This document shows positions 8,693 through 16,374 of a stretch of 64,000 nucleotides of DNA, piece after piece (positions within the stretch are counted from its first letter, which is position 1; each line of letters opens with the position of its first letter). The DNA is from GYS-P2D sp964414425 (lineage in GTDB: Bacteria > Bacteroidota > Bacteroidia > Chitinophagales > Saprospiraceae), in NCBI GenBank assembly GCA_964414425.1, contig CAYPWL010000005.1:1-64000 (forward strand), read 5' to 3'. The notes beneath the pieces were generated by a model. It searched no databases. It saw nothing but the letters and a program-made list of their open reading frames with translations, and was not told where the DNA came from. The position numbers and the translations under genes are program-made.

Positions 8693-9433
8693 TTATAACT
8701 GTATTGGATTACTGCTAAATCCTAAGTCTGTCCAGCTTTGTCCAGACTTGATATCAGTCATGGGGATATTCATATCCATAATACTCAAGCTATGTGCTTG
8801 CGCAACTCTAGCACCTCCAGATAGGGTTGTATAATCTGTCCAGCTGGCGTATACGCCTCCTATCGGTATGATCTTAGTCCACATCTTATAGCCAGTAGGC
8901 AGACCTGAGTCATCCAGAAACCAGAGGTACTGGTCCCCGGGGGTAACACCACCGGACTCATAGGTGATCAATAGCCCTTCTGTGCCATCCGAATCAACAG
9001 CCATATCTCTCTTAGTTCCCGGATCAAATACTTTGAAGGGTGCGCCAAACCAAAACGAATCATTACACCAATGGCTCCATGCTGTTTGAATCGCTTTAGT
9101 TTTTTCTTCACCACTGAGTTCTGCATCTGACTTATAGGCTTTGCCATCTACCTCGTCCATATTGAGATGAACGACATAGTCATCCCAAGAAACTCGTGAG
9201 TTATTATTGACCTTGTCCCAGACGAAATGATGACCACGGGGAAATGACCATTGTACATAGTTAAGCGTATCCCATGCAGGCTTGTTAACTGCTGTCAATA
9301 GCTGCTGAGCCACTGCATCTGCATTTCCGTCAACAATTTTGGGTTTAGATTCACTGAAGACAAACTTTACCAGTAAGAATCCGATGAGTAGCAGCACGAC
9401 AAGTGCGATGAATATTCTTTTGATCCACTTCAT
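8693..9433 (-). CDS. Membrane-anchored periplasmic protein (DUF6503-like)
   Basis: 246 aa. One N-terminal membrane anchor (about residues 8-27) is followed by a Trp-rich periplasmic domain with segments such as Trp-Ser-Phe-Pro-Arg-Gly near residue 62, Asn-Asp-Ser-Phe-Trp near 125 and Trp-Thr-Asp-Tyr near 200. The pattern resembles Bacteroidota proteins of the DUF6503 type, whose function is unknown. I assign the family from memory of its pattern only. It is the first gene of an operon with xth. Confidence 0.7.
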   Translation of the reverse strand: MKWIKRIFIALVVLLLIGFLLVKFVFSESKPKIVDGNADAVAQQLLTAVNKPAWDTLNYVQWSFPRGHHFVWDKVNNNSRVSWDDYVVHLNMDEVDGKAYKSDAELSGEEKTKAIQTAWSHWCNDSFWFGAPFKVFDPGTKRDMAVDSDGTEGLLITYESGGVTPGDQYLWFLDDSGLPTGYKMWTKIIPIGGVYASWTDYTTLSGGARVAQAHSLSIMDMNIPMTDIKSGQSWTDLGFSSNPIQL

Positions 9434-9580
9434 AGTTGGAGGAATTTGATGGTAAGGTAAGTAGCTTAGGCTAATTAATCAGTTGAGAACCTAAGAAGTT
9501 GGATGAGAGAAATTAGCGGAAGGAATGAGGTTTTGAGATTTACTAAACGGGAATGTAGCTATTTGATCTGTGGACTTTAC

Positions 9581-9632
9581 AAATGAAAAAGAGGCCACCT
9601 CGAATAGAAGTAACCTCTTAATGTAGCGTGAG
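9581..9632 (-). repeat. Broken copy of a tRNA 3' end plus its terminator
   Basis: This 52-base block nearly repeats 9767-9820. Read on the - strand it contains the last bases of the tRNA at 9811-9884 (CUCACGCUA) and a copy of its terminator hairpin, but the rest of the tRNA is absent. It looks like the remnant of a second tandem tRNA gene. A 3'-end repeat of this sort could also arise from integration at the tRNA, but no integrase or element lies between the copies. Confidence 0.75.
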
Positions 9633-9643
9633 TTGAGTGAGTG

Positions 9644-9717
9644 ATTTTATGCGAGTGCATAAAATGTAAGCTCCTAAATGGACCTTATAAATGAATGAAC
9701 CGATGTATCAACATCGG
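9644..9717. other. Two perfect hairpins in the tRNA intergenic region
   Basis: ATTTTATGC at 9644-9652 pairs with 9657-9665 around a GAGT loop, and CCGATGT at 9700-9706 pairs with 9711-9717 around ATCA. Neither is followed by a T-run on either strand, so they are not obvious terminators. No reading frame spans the block. It may be a small structured RNA, a scar of mobile palindromic elements, or processing signals. Confidence 0.5.
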
Positions 9718-9770
9718 AAGGGAAAGCTAAGCCACCATCACCATCAAGGTTTTTATGAGTTTATTAAAAT

Positions 9771-9805
9771 GAAAAAGAGGCTACCTCCGAATAGAAGTAA
9801 CCTCT
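9771..9805 (-). terminator. Intrinsic terminator of the second tRNA
   Basis: On the - strand AGAGG-U-UAC pairs with GUA-G-CCUCU around a 12-base loop and is followed by five U residues. It begins six bases after the tRNA 3' end. A near copy is present at 9581-9620. Confidence 0.8.
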
Positions 9806-9810
9806 ATATG

Positions 9811-9884
9811 TAGCGTGAGGGCGGCTTGAACGCCCGACCTCAGGATTATGAATCCTGCGCTCTAACCAGCTGAGCTACCACGCC
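9811..9884 (-). tRNA. tRNA with CAU anticodon (elongator Met more likely)
   Basis: The reverse strand gives a 74-nt cloverleaf: acceptor GGCGUGG with two G-U pairs (1-72 and 7-66), anticodon stem CAGGA/UCCUG with loop UUCAUAA, T arm GGGCG/CGCCC and discriminator A; CCA is not encoded. It lacks the initiator's three G-C pairs. Positions 4 and 5 are G-C and U-A, which do not match the TilS rule for Ile2, so elongator Met is the better guess; this is inference. Fragments of both gene ends lie on either side. Confidence 0.95.
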
Positions 9885-9911
9885 ATGGCAATGATTTTAG
9901 CGAAGCGCCTG

Positions 9912-9930
9912 TCCCGAATTTATCGAGGGA
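9912..9930. repeat. REP-like interrupted palindrome
   Basis: TCCCGA at 9912-9917 pairs with TCG-A-GGGA at 9923-9930, one base bulged. Such TCCCGA...TCGGGA palindromes recur between genes in many Bacteroidota. Here it separates the intact tRNA 5' flank from the broken copy at 9931. Only one copy is visible in the window. Confidence 0.45.
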
Positions 9931-9961
9931 AGCTACCACGCCAGATCATAAGTTTTAGCGA
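9931..9961 (-). repeat. Broken copy of a tRNA 5' end and its flank
   Basis: AGCTACCACGCC at 9931-9942 repeats exactly the first 12 bases of the tRNA at 9811-9884 (complement), and the following 19 bases match its upstream flank imperfectly, ending in the shared TTTTAGCGA. With 9581-9632 it makes one intact and two truncated copies, as expected of a decayed tandem tRNA array. Confidence 0.65.
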
Positions 9962-10047
9962 TCTGATTATTTCGAGTCTCTCAAAGGAATCAAATCGCTA
10001 TCCTTAATTGGGCGCAAATATATATGAAAATCAATTCTTAAGAATAC

Positions 10048-10067
10048 TTCGGTTATCTTTAACCGAA
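10048..10067 (+). promoter_or_regulatory. Hairpin over the rhomboid ribosome-binding region
   Basis: TTCGGTTA (10048-10055) pairs perfectly with TAACCGAA (10060-10067) around TCTT. The last stem base is the A of the rhomboid ATG, so the hairpin fills the position of the ribosome-binding site. A 12-bp perfect palindrome, ATTCTTAAGAAT, sits just upstream at 10034-10045. Confidence 0.55.
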
Positions 10068-10804
10068 TGATTTTTCCAATTGGAGATACTAATGTGAAGG
10101 GTGGCTTTAAGCCATATTTTAGTTACTCGCTGATTGCGCTGAATATTGGAATCTTCCTGCTACAGATTATGACACCAGGCCAACTGGTCTGTGAGTTTGC
10201 TACGATACCAATAGAAGTTTCCGAAGGTCGAAGGTTATTTACCTTATTTACCAGTATGTTTTTACATGGTGGGTGGATGCACTTGATCGGCAATATGATA
10301 TTCCTCTGGATCTTTGCGGATAATATAGAAGCAGTCATTGGGAATATGAGTTTCATCATTTTTTATATCGCTGGAGGTTTGTTTTCTGCAGCTGCTCATG
10401 CGGGCATTGATCTATGTACAGGTTCTGGGGGCGCTCTTGCCTCTTGTTGCATGCCATGTTCTGCCGCCGATGGCTGTGAGACAGCGGCTACCTATTGTGC
10501 AGGATCGATTCCGTCTTTAGGAGCCAGCGGTGCTATTGCTGCAGTCATGGGTGCGTATATCGTCATGTTTCCTAAATCCCGGATCAAGGTGTTGTTTTTT
10601 GTCATGGTCTTCGAGATCTCTGCGATTTACTTTTTAGGCTTTTGGTTTGCTGAGCAGTTTTTCTCTGGTATAGGTGCTATTGGTCCTATGGCTGAGACAG
10701 GTGGCGGTGTGGCATGGTGGGCACATATAGGTGGATTTGTTTTCGGATTAGCCTTTGGATTTTTAAATAAGGACAAGAGCCCTGTAGCGGCGGCTCGCAG
10801 CTAA
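10067..10804 (+). CDS. Rhomboid intramembrane serine protease with Cys-rich insert
   Basis: 245 aa, about six membrane helices. The catalytic serine is S154 in Gly-Ala-Ser-Gly, the general base is H220 in Ala-His-Ile-Gly-Gly, and the oxyanion Asn is N76 after the His-Gly-Gly-Trp-Met-His loop. It cleaves membrane proteins within or near their helices. Between the third helix and the GASG helix there is an insert (residues about 116-146) with six cysteines (C117, C127, C128, C131, C137, C144), absent from the usual family layout. The N-terminus begins almost directly with the fold. Confidence 0.92.
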   Translation: MIFPIGDTNVKGGFKPYFSYSLIALNIGIFLLQIMTPGQLVCEFATIPIEVSEGRRLFTLFTSMFLHGGWMHLIGNMIFLWIFADNIEAVIGNMSFIIFYIAGGLFSAAAHAGIDLCTGSGGALASCCMPCSAADGCETAATYCAGSIPSLGASGAIAAVMGAYIVMFPKSRIKVLFFVMVFEISAIYFLGFWFAEQFFSGIGAIGPMAETGGGVAWWAHIGGFVFGLAFGFLNKDKSPVAAARS

Positions 10805-10850
10805 TTGCTAAAATTTTAGCCAAGCCCTTTTATCATCACTCATTTAGTGT

Positions 10851-10858
10851 TACTTTTG
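10851..10858 (+). promoter_or_regulatory. -7 box for rplY
   Basis: TACTTTTG matches the Bacteroidota TAnnTTTG -7 consensus and lies 23 bases before the rplY ATG. A 14-bp perfect palindrome, GCTAAAATTTTAGC, is further upstream at 10807-10820, just after the rhomboid stop. Confidence 0.65.
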
Positions 10859-10881
10859 CATTCCTTTTTAAAAATCAGACA

Positions 10882-11514
10882 ATGCAGGTCGTTCAGGTAA
10901 CTACACAAGACAGAACAGATTTAGGTAAGAAAGCTACTAAGGCTCTCAGAAAATCTGGCAATATTCCAGCCGTGGTGTATAGTAAAGAGGGTGTGACACA
11001 CTTCTCGACTACACATGGCGCTGTAAAGAAGTTAATCTATACGCCTGATTTTAAGATGGCTGAGCTGCAGATCGCTGGCGGAGTTAAGAAAGCAATAATC
11101 AAGGATATTGACTTTCATCCTGTCACAGAGGCGATTATGCACATTGATTTTATTGAGCTTATCCCTAATCATCCTATAAAGGCGAGCATCCCTGTAAAAT
11201 TCAAGGGAGTATCTCCAGGTGTTAAGGCTGGTGGTAAATTGATTTCTGGATTGAGAAAGGTAAAAGTTAAGGCCACTCCTGAAGCATTGGTTGATGAGCT
11301 TTTTGTTGATATCAGCTCTTTAGAGCTTTCAGAAGCAGTTCGAGTCAAAGACTTAGAAGTGCCTGAGGGCTTAACAGTAGAGGTTGACCCAGCTATTCCA
11401 ATAGCCATTGTTGAAGTGCCAAGAGCTCTTAAAGGTGATGCTGCTGACGAAGAAGGTGCTGATGAAGCACCAGCTGAAGGTGGTGATGAAGCTGAAGCAC
11501 CTGCAGAAGGATAA
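10882..11514 (+). CDS. rplY: 50S ribosomal protein bL25 (CTC form)
   Basis: 210 aa, the long CTC-type bL25 that binds 5S rRNA in the large subunit. The N-terminal domain contains Gly-Lys-Lys-Ala-Thr-Lys-Ala-Leu-Arg and Gly-Asn-Ile-Pro-Ala-Val-Val-Tyr, and the TL5 C-terminal beta domain covers about residues 98-180. The last 25 residues are an acidic Glu/Ala/Gly tail, as in many Bacteroidota. It has its own promoter and heads a run of same-strand core genes. Confidence 0.95.
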   Translation: MQVVQVTTQDRTDLGKKATKALRKSGNIPAVVYSKEGVTHFSTTHGAVKKLIYTPDFKMAELQIAGGVKKAIIKDIDFHPVTEAIMHIDFIELIPNHPIKASIPVKFKGVSPGVKAGGKLISGLRKVKVKATPEALVDELFVDISSLELSEAVRVKDLEVPEGLTVEVDPAIPIAIVEVPRALKGDAADEEGADEAPAEGGDEAEAPAEG

Positions 11515-11552
11515 TAATTATCATCCTTAATTCACATTTCTTTTATAGGTTG

Positions 11553-12014
11553 ATGCTTCTATTGAGTATATCCGCAATTGGATGTACTGGTAGCAGATCA
11601 TCGATAGTATCAGACGCAGACCGAGACTTGGGTCAACGGATCGTCCACACGGCTCAAGAGCAGATTGGATCAAAGTATGAGCGTTCTGCACGCGGCCCAA
11701 AGAAATTTGACTGTTCTGGGTTAGTACAATATGTGTATGATCAGTACGATTTCCAATTAAGAGGGTCTGCCGCGTCGATGTCAACATTAGGGAGATCTAT
11801 AGACATTGCAGAAGCACGATCGGGAGATCTGATCTTTTACAAAAGGAAAGGGAGCGTATTTCACGTTTCCATCATCTCAGAGGCGAGTTCAGATCATTTA
11901 AAAGTGGTGCATAGCACTACCTCAAGGGGAGTCATAGAGGAAGATGTATTGTCCTCTGCATATTGGTACGATAAGATTTATAAAATAATATCTTTAGACT
12001 CACTTGACCGGTGA
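11553..12014 (+). CDS. NlpC/P60 cysteine peptidase lipoprotein
   Basis: 153 aa from ATG 11553. The catalytic Cys is in Phe-Asp-Cys-Ser-Gly-Leu near residue 55 and the His in Val-Phe-His-Val-Ser near 107, matching the C40 family that cleaves peptidoglycan stem peptides. The start gives a very short lipoprotein signal (Ser-Ala-Ile-Gly-Cys, Cys at 11) without positive charges; the frame is open upstream through a TTG at 11550 and codons including Arg, so a non-ATG start giving a proper signal is possible. It lies between rplY and adk. Confidence 0.85.
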   Translation: MLLLSISAIGCTGSRSSIVSDADRDLGQRIVHTAQEQIGSKYERSARGPKKFDCSGLVQYVYDQYDFQLRGSAASMSTLGRSIDIAEARSGDLIFYKRKGSVFHVSIISEASSDHLKVVHSTTSRGVIEEDVLSSAYWYDKIYKIISLDSLDR

Positions 12015-12023
12015 GGAACTAAT

Positions 12024-12653
12024 ATGGATTGGTTAAGATTTATAAAGTCGTTATTCAGTAGAAAAAGTAATAGAGTGAGAACAAATATCATATTGTTTGG
12101 TCCTCCCGGATCTGGTAAAGGGACTCAAGCCAAAATGTTAGAGAAGAAGTTTGGATTAATACAAGTCTCGACGGGAGACCTATTCAGATATGAACTCGGT
12201 AATAATACACCTTTAGGGCAGAAAGCTCGGTCATATATGGATAAGGGACAGCTTGTGCCAGACGAGGTAACAGTAGGAATGCTCAAGAACAAGATCACTC
12301 AGTTCCCTGATTGCAATGGCTTCATCTTCGATGGATTCCCCAGGACTATCCCGCAGGCGGAGGCACTTGATGCATTATTGTCAGAGTCAGGCGAAAAAGT
12401 GAATACACTCATAGCTCTGGATGTCAACGATGACGAAATCGTCAACAGACTCTTAGAAAGAGGAAAAACATCGGGAAGGGCAGATGATGCCAATGAGGAA
12501 GTGATCCGTAAGCGTATAGGGGTCTATATGGCCGAGACAGAGCCTGTATACGACTACTATAACAAGAAAGACCTCGCCACTAAGATTGCTGGCGTAGGAA
12601 CGATAGATGAGATCAACAGTCGACTCAATGAGTTGATACAGTCCATCTCATAG
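12024..12653 (+). CDS. adk: Adenylate kinase with N-terminal extension
   Basis: 209 aa. It has the P-loop [14 protein letters not shown] and a short LID region with Gly-Arg-Ala-Asp-Asp, the short-LID form without zinc cysteines. It interconverts ATP+AMP and 2 ADP. From the ATG at 12024 the P-loop is preceded by about 26 residues, roughly 20 more than usual, rich in Lys/Arg and hydrophobics; a GTG at about 12075 would give the standard length. The stop is two bases before the obg start. Confidence 0.93.
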   Translation: MDWLRFIKSLFSRKSNRVRTNIILFGPPGSGKGTQAKMLEKKFGLIQVSTGDLFRYELGNNTPLGQKARSYMDKGQLVPDEVTVGMLKNKITQFPDCNGFIFDGFPRTIPQAEALDALLSESGEKVNTLIALDVNDDEIVNRLLERGKTSGRADDANEEVIRKRIGVYMAETEPVYDYYNKKDLATKIAGVGTIDEINSRLNELIQSIS

Positions 12654-12655
12654 CT

Positions 12656-13648
12656 TTGTCAGAACGCAATTTTGTTGACTTTGTAAAGATCTGTTGCCGC
12701 TCGGGTAACGGCGGGGCAGGTAGTAGCCACTTCTTCAGAGATCGCTTGCAAGCTAAGGGAGGTCCTGATGGTGGTGATGGAGGCAAAGGTGGAGATATCA
12801 TCGTGAGAGCAAACCCTCAACTCTGGACCTTACTACATCTAAAGTATCGAAAGCATGTCTTAGCTGGTCATGGAGAGTCAGGAGGGGCATCGAGACGATC
12901 AGGATCAAGCGGAGAAGACATCATCTTAGAGGTGCCCTTAGGTACCGTTGCTAAGGATGCAGAAACTGGAGAGGTACACTTCGAAGTAGTTGAGCCTAAC
13001 CAAAGTTATTTACTCGTGCCTGGCGGCAAGGGAGGTTTGGGTAATTCTAACTTTAAGTCTTCGACAAATCAGTCTCCCAGATATGCTCAGCCGGGTATCC
13101 CAGGATCAGAAGAATGGAAAATCCTCGAGCTAAAAGTATTAGCTGATGTTGGTTTAGTGGGTTTTCCGAATGCTGGCAAGTCTACACTGCTATCAGTAGT
13201 CAGTGCTGCTAAACCTAAGATTGCTAACTATCCTTTCACCACTTTAGTGCCTAATCTTGGTATCGTCTCTTACCGTGACAGCCGCTCATTTGTGATGGCA
13301 GACATCCCTGGTATTATAGAGCAAGCTCATGAAGGCAAGGGTCTGGGTCATCGTTTCTTAAGACATATAGAGCGTAATAGTCTTTTGTTATTCCTTGTCT
13401 CTGCTGAGAGTAATAGCATCAGTGAGCAATATCAAGTATTGCTCAAGGAATTAGAGATGTATAATCCAGAACTACTCTATAAGCCGAGGCTATTAGGCGT
13501 GTCTAAAGCGGACTTGATTGATGAAGAACTGAAAGAGTTAATGCAAGAAGATCTACCTGAAGATATTGCAGTACATTTCTTCTCCTCTGTTACAGGTCAA
13601 GGTGTTGACACCCTAAAGGATATGATCTGGAAAGAGCTAAATGGATAA
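12656..13648 (+). CDS. obg: GTPase Obg/CgtA
   Basis: 330 aa. The glycine-rich Obg domain (residues 1-160) precedes a G domain with Gly-Phe-Pro-Asn-Ala-Gly-Lys-Ser-Thr (169-177), the switch Asp-Ile-Pro-Gly, and Ser-Lys-Ala-Asp as G4. It associates with the 50S subunit and takes part in ribosome maturation. The start is TTG at 12656: the family begins with Asn-Phe-Val-Asp only five residues later and no ATG is available, so the TTG is well supported. The C-terminal OCT domain is absent, as is common in Bacteroidota. Confidence 0.95.
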   Translation: MSERNFVDFVKICCRSGNGGAGSSHFFRDRLQAKGGPDGGDGGKGGDIIVRANPQLWTLLHLKYRKHVLAGHGESGGASRRSGSSGEDIILEVPLGTVAKDAETGEVHFEVVEPNQSYLLVPGGKGGLGNSNFKSSTNQSPRYAQPGIPGSEEWKILELKVLADVGLVGFPNAGKSTLLSVVSAAKPKIANYPFTTLVPNLGIVSYRDSRSFVMADIPGIIEQAHEGKGLGHRFLRHIERNSLLLFLVSAESNSISEQYQVLLKELEMYNPELLYKPRLLGVSKADLIDEELKELMQEDLPEDIAVHFFSSVTGQGVDTLKDMIWKELNG

Positions 13649-13669
13649 TAGATCGCAAGGTTATGAGCG

Positions 13670-14200
13670 CTATATTTTCTTCTCTACGCTATCTATAGCG
13701 TTAGTAAACTGTGACCAAAACTCGGAGAACAGATCTTTTAAGCCATCAATAATCCAACCGCCATCCCTATTGACAGCGACTAAGTGACTGAATAGTGTGC
13801 TCTTTTCAGTATAGGCTTCTGTCAGCAGATTTTGATTAGACAGGAATACAATCAAGCCACCCATCAAGAAGGCCACCACAAAACCTAACAACACCCCACC
13901 TGCCAATTGATTAATGATATTGAGGTTAGCAGACTTAAGAACGCCCTCTATTTGCTTGCCAAGAAATCGAAGTAAGAATAGCACCAGAAAAAACACCACG
14001 ATTAAACTGATCCACGGAGCAAAATCTCCAACGTTAATGGCTTGCTTAATATGCGGTGTCAAAGCTGGAGAGAACTTTAGGGCTATTACTGCACCTACTA
14101 CGATCGATAGTGTATCTACAACTGTACCGATCAATCCATTAGTGAATCCTCGGTAAAATGCGTACGATATGATGAGGGCAGAAATAATATCTATAGCCAT
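13670..14200 (-). CDS. CvpA family membrane protein
   Basis: 176 aa with four hydrophobic segments (about 1-20, 25-45, 62-82 and 100-122) and the Gly-Phe-x-x-Gly-Leu-x-Gly pattern near residue 21 typical of CvpA. Homologues are linked to colicin V production and envelope homeostasis; its biochemical activity is unknown. It is convergent with obg and divergent from parE. Confidence 0.88.
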   Translation of the reverse strand: MAIDIISALIISYAFYRGFTNGLIGTVVDTLSIVVGAVIALKFSPALTPHIKQAINVGDFAPWISLIVVFFLVLFLLRFLGKQIEGVLKSANLNIINQLAGGVLLGFVVAFLMGGLIVFLSNQNLLTEAYTEKSTLFSHLVAVNRDGGWIIDGLKDLFSEFWSQFTNAIDSVEKKI

Positions 14201-14278
14201 AGCTTCTAAAATTGCTATAAAAATAAGCTAAATGCCAAGATCGAGATGACACTCTTTACTTTAGTTATACCTCTTTAG

Positions 14279-14286
14279 TACATTTG
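14279..14286 (+). promoter_or_regulatory. -7 box upstream of parE
   Basis: TACATTTG matches TAnnTTTG exactly and lies 80 bases before the parE ATG, predicting a leader of about 75 bases. Confidence 0.55.
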
Positions 14287-14366
14287 CAAAGTATATAAGT
14301 GGTTGATTGTGTGATCACAATGAATGTCAATAACCGATAATTTGTTTTTATAATACCCAGCACGCC

Positions 14367-16256
14367 ATGGCAGAAGTACAATATACCGAAGACAACATAA
14401 AATCCCTCGACTGGAAGGAGCACATCAGGCTGCGACCTGGTATGTATATCGGTAAGTTGGGTGATGGATCTGCTCAAGATGATGGTATATATGTACTACT
14501 CAAGGAGATCATCGATAACTCTATCGATGAATACGTCATGGGTCATGGTAAGGAGATATTCATCTCCATAAAGGAAGGGAAGGCAGAGATCAGAGATTAT
14601 GGCAGGGGTATTCCATTAGGTAAGGTGATTGATTGTGTATCTAAGATCAATACTGGAGGAAAGTACGATTCTAAGGCATTCAAGAAATCTGTCGGACTGA
14701 ATGGTGTCGGTACTAAAGCGGTAAATGCCCTATCCAGTCACTTCGTAGTACAGGCTATCCGCGATGGAAAGACTAAGATTGCCGAATTTGAACATGGCAA
14801 CCTAATTAAGGATCATAAGATCGGTAAGACCTCTGAGGCCAATGGGACGATCATGACATTCTACCCTGACTCAGAGATATTTAGGAACTACAAGTTTAGA
14901 TCAGAGTATATAGAGAGTCAGCTGTGGAACTATGCCTACCTCAACGCAGGATTGAAGATTCACTTCAATGGTAAGACGCTGTATAGCAAGGATGGATTGC
15001 TTGACCTACTCAAGAATAAGACTAAACCTGATCAGTTGCGCTATCCGATAGTCCACCTTATGGGAGAGGATATCGAGTTAGCACTGACTCATGGTAATCA
15101 GTATGGTGAGGAGTACTATTCATTCGTCAATGGTCAGAATACTACTCAAGGAGGAACACACCTGGCGGCCTTTAGAGAGGCAATCGTCAAGACGATCAGA
15201 GATCACTTTGGTAAGAATTATGACGCTCGAGATATACAGACTTCTATCATCGGTGCCATATCAGTACGTGTTGAAGAGCCCGTATTTGAATCGCAGACTA
15301 AGACTAAGCTTGGGTCCCATACGATCGGGCCGGGAGGGCCTACTTTGAGGACATTCGTCATGGATTTCGTTAAATCACGCCTAGATAACTTCCTCCATAA
15401 AAATCCTGACACAGCCAAGGCTCTACAGAAGCGTATCCAGCAATCTGAGCGAGAGCGCAAGGAAATATCGGGTATCAAAAAGCTGGCTAATGAGCGCGCT
15501 AAAAAGGCAAACTTACACAACAAAAAACTGCGTGACTGCAGAGTACATTATAACGATAAGCGAGGGGATGAAGAGTTGAAGCTTAACTCGAGCATTTTTA
15601 TAACGGAGGGAGACTCGGCGAGTGGTTCTATCACTAAAGCCAGGAATGTAAAAACTCAAGCCGTATTTAGTCTTCGTGGTAAGCCGCTGAACTGCTACAA
15701 CATGACTAAAAAGGTGGTGTATCAGAATGAGGAATTTAATCTCCTCCAGCATGCACTTAATATCGAAGACGGCCTTGATGGACTGCGATATAATAAGGTA
15801 ATCATCGCAACAGATGCCGATGTAGATGGCATGCACATCAGGTTACTGTTACTCACTTTTTTCTTACAGTTTTTTCCAGATCTGGTAAAGCAAGGTCACT
15901 TGTATATTCTGGAGACACCCCTCTTTAGAGTGAGGGATAAGAAGAAAACTTTCTATTGCTACAGCGAAGCTGAGAAGGCCGAGGCGATACAAGAGTTGAG
16001 GGGTAAGGCCGAGATCACTCGATTTAAAGGACTTGGAGAGATATCCCCTTCAGAGTTTGAAGACTTCATCAGTGATAATATTAAGCTTGAGCCGGTATAT
16101 CTTTCTCCCACTTCGGATATCACAGAGATCTTGAGTTATTATATGGGCAAGAATACTCCTCAACGCCAAGAGTTCATCATTAACAATCTGAAAGTTGAAC
16201 TGCTCGATGTTGATGGTGAGGACATCGAAAGTGTAGAGGAACAAGCAGCGGCTTAA
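14367..16256 (+). CDS. parE: DNA topoisomerase IV subunit B
   Basis: 629 aa. The GHKL ATPase motifs Glu-Ile-Ile-Asp-Asn-Ser, Asp-Tyr-Gly-Arg-Gly-Ile-Pro and Gly-Leu-Asn-Gly-Val-Gly precede a transducer domain and a TOPRIM domain with Thr-Glu-Gly-Asp-Ser-Ala-Ser-Gly and Asp-Ala-Asp-Val-Asp-Gly. It decatenates chromosomes with ParC. The opening Leu-Asp-Trp-Lys-Glu-His and the Gln-Asp-Asp-Gly-Ile-Tyr segment are typical of Bacteroidota ParE rather than GyrB. No parC follows; Lon is next. Confidence 0.92.
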   Translation: MAEVQYTEDNIKSLDWKEHIRLRPGMYIGKLGDGSAQDDGIYVLLKEIIDNSIDEYVMGHGKEIFISIKEGKAEIRDYGRGIPLGKVIDCVSKINTGGKYDSKAFKKSVGLNGVGTKAVNALSSHFVVQAIRDGKTKIAEFEHGNLIKDHKIGKTSEANGTIMTFYPDSEIFRNYKFRSEYIESQLWNYAYLNAGLKIHFNGKTLYSKDGLLDLLKNKTKPDQLRYPIVHLMGEDIELALTHGNQYGEEYYSFVNGQNTTQGGTHLAAFREAIVKTIRDHFGKNYDARDIQTSIIGAISVRVEEPVFESQTKTKLGSHTIGPGGPTLRTFVMDFVKSRLDNFLHKNPDTAKALQKRIQQSERERKEISGIKKLANERAKKANLHNKKLRDCRVHYNDKRGDEELKLNSSIFITEGDSASGSITKARNVKTQAVFSLRGKPLNCYNMTKKVVYQNEEFNLLQHALNIEDGLDGLRYNKVIIATDADVDGMHIRLLLLTFFLQFFPDLVKQGHLYILETPLFRVRDKKKTFYCYSEAEKAEAIQELRGKAEITRFKGLGEISPSEFEDFISDNIKLEPVYLSPTSDITEILSYYMGKNTPQRQEFIINNLKVELLDVDGEDIESVEEQAAA

Positions 16257-16265
16257 TCAAGGGAA

Positions 16266-16304
16266 CTGACACTTTGTCGCACTTAATCGGGGTCGGTCTG
16301 ACAC
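16266..16304 (+). promoter_or_regulatory. Repeated CTGACAC motif upstream of lon
   Basis: CTGACAC occurs at 16266-16272 and again at 16298-16304, 32 bases apart. The first copy is part of the interrupted inverted repeat GACA-CTT-TGTC. It lies about 70-110 bases before the lon ATG and is a candidate stress-regulator or alternative sigma site; no regulator is identified. Confidence 0.4.
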
Positions 16305-16374
16305 AATTTATATTTAGAGGACTATTTCTTCCCTTGGTGCATTTATTGATGTATGCTTAGGGTACAACAAGATT

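Noticed and set aside
9581..9820. Integration attachment-site pair at the tRNA
   Set aside because: The repeated 3' ends are only about 190 bases apart and no integrase or cargo lies between them; a decayed tRNA copy is simpler.
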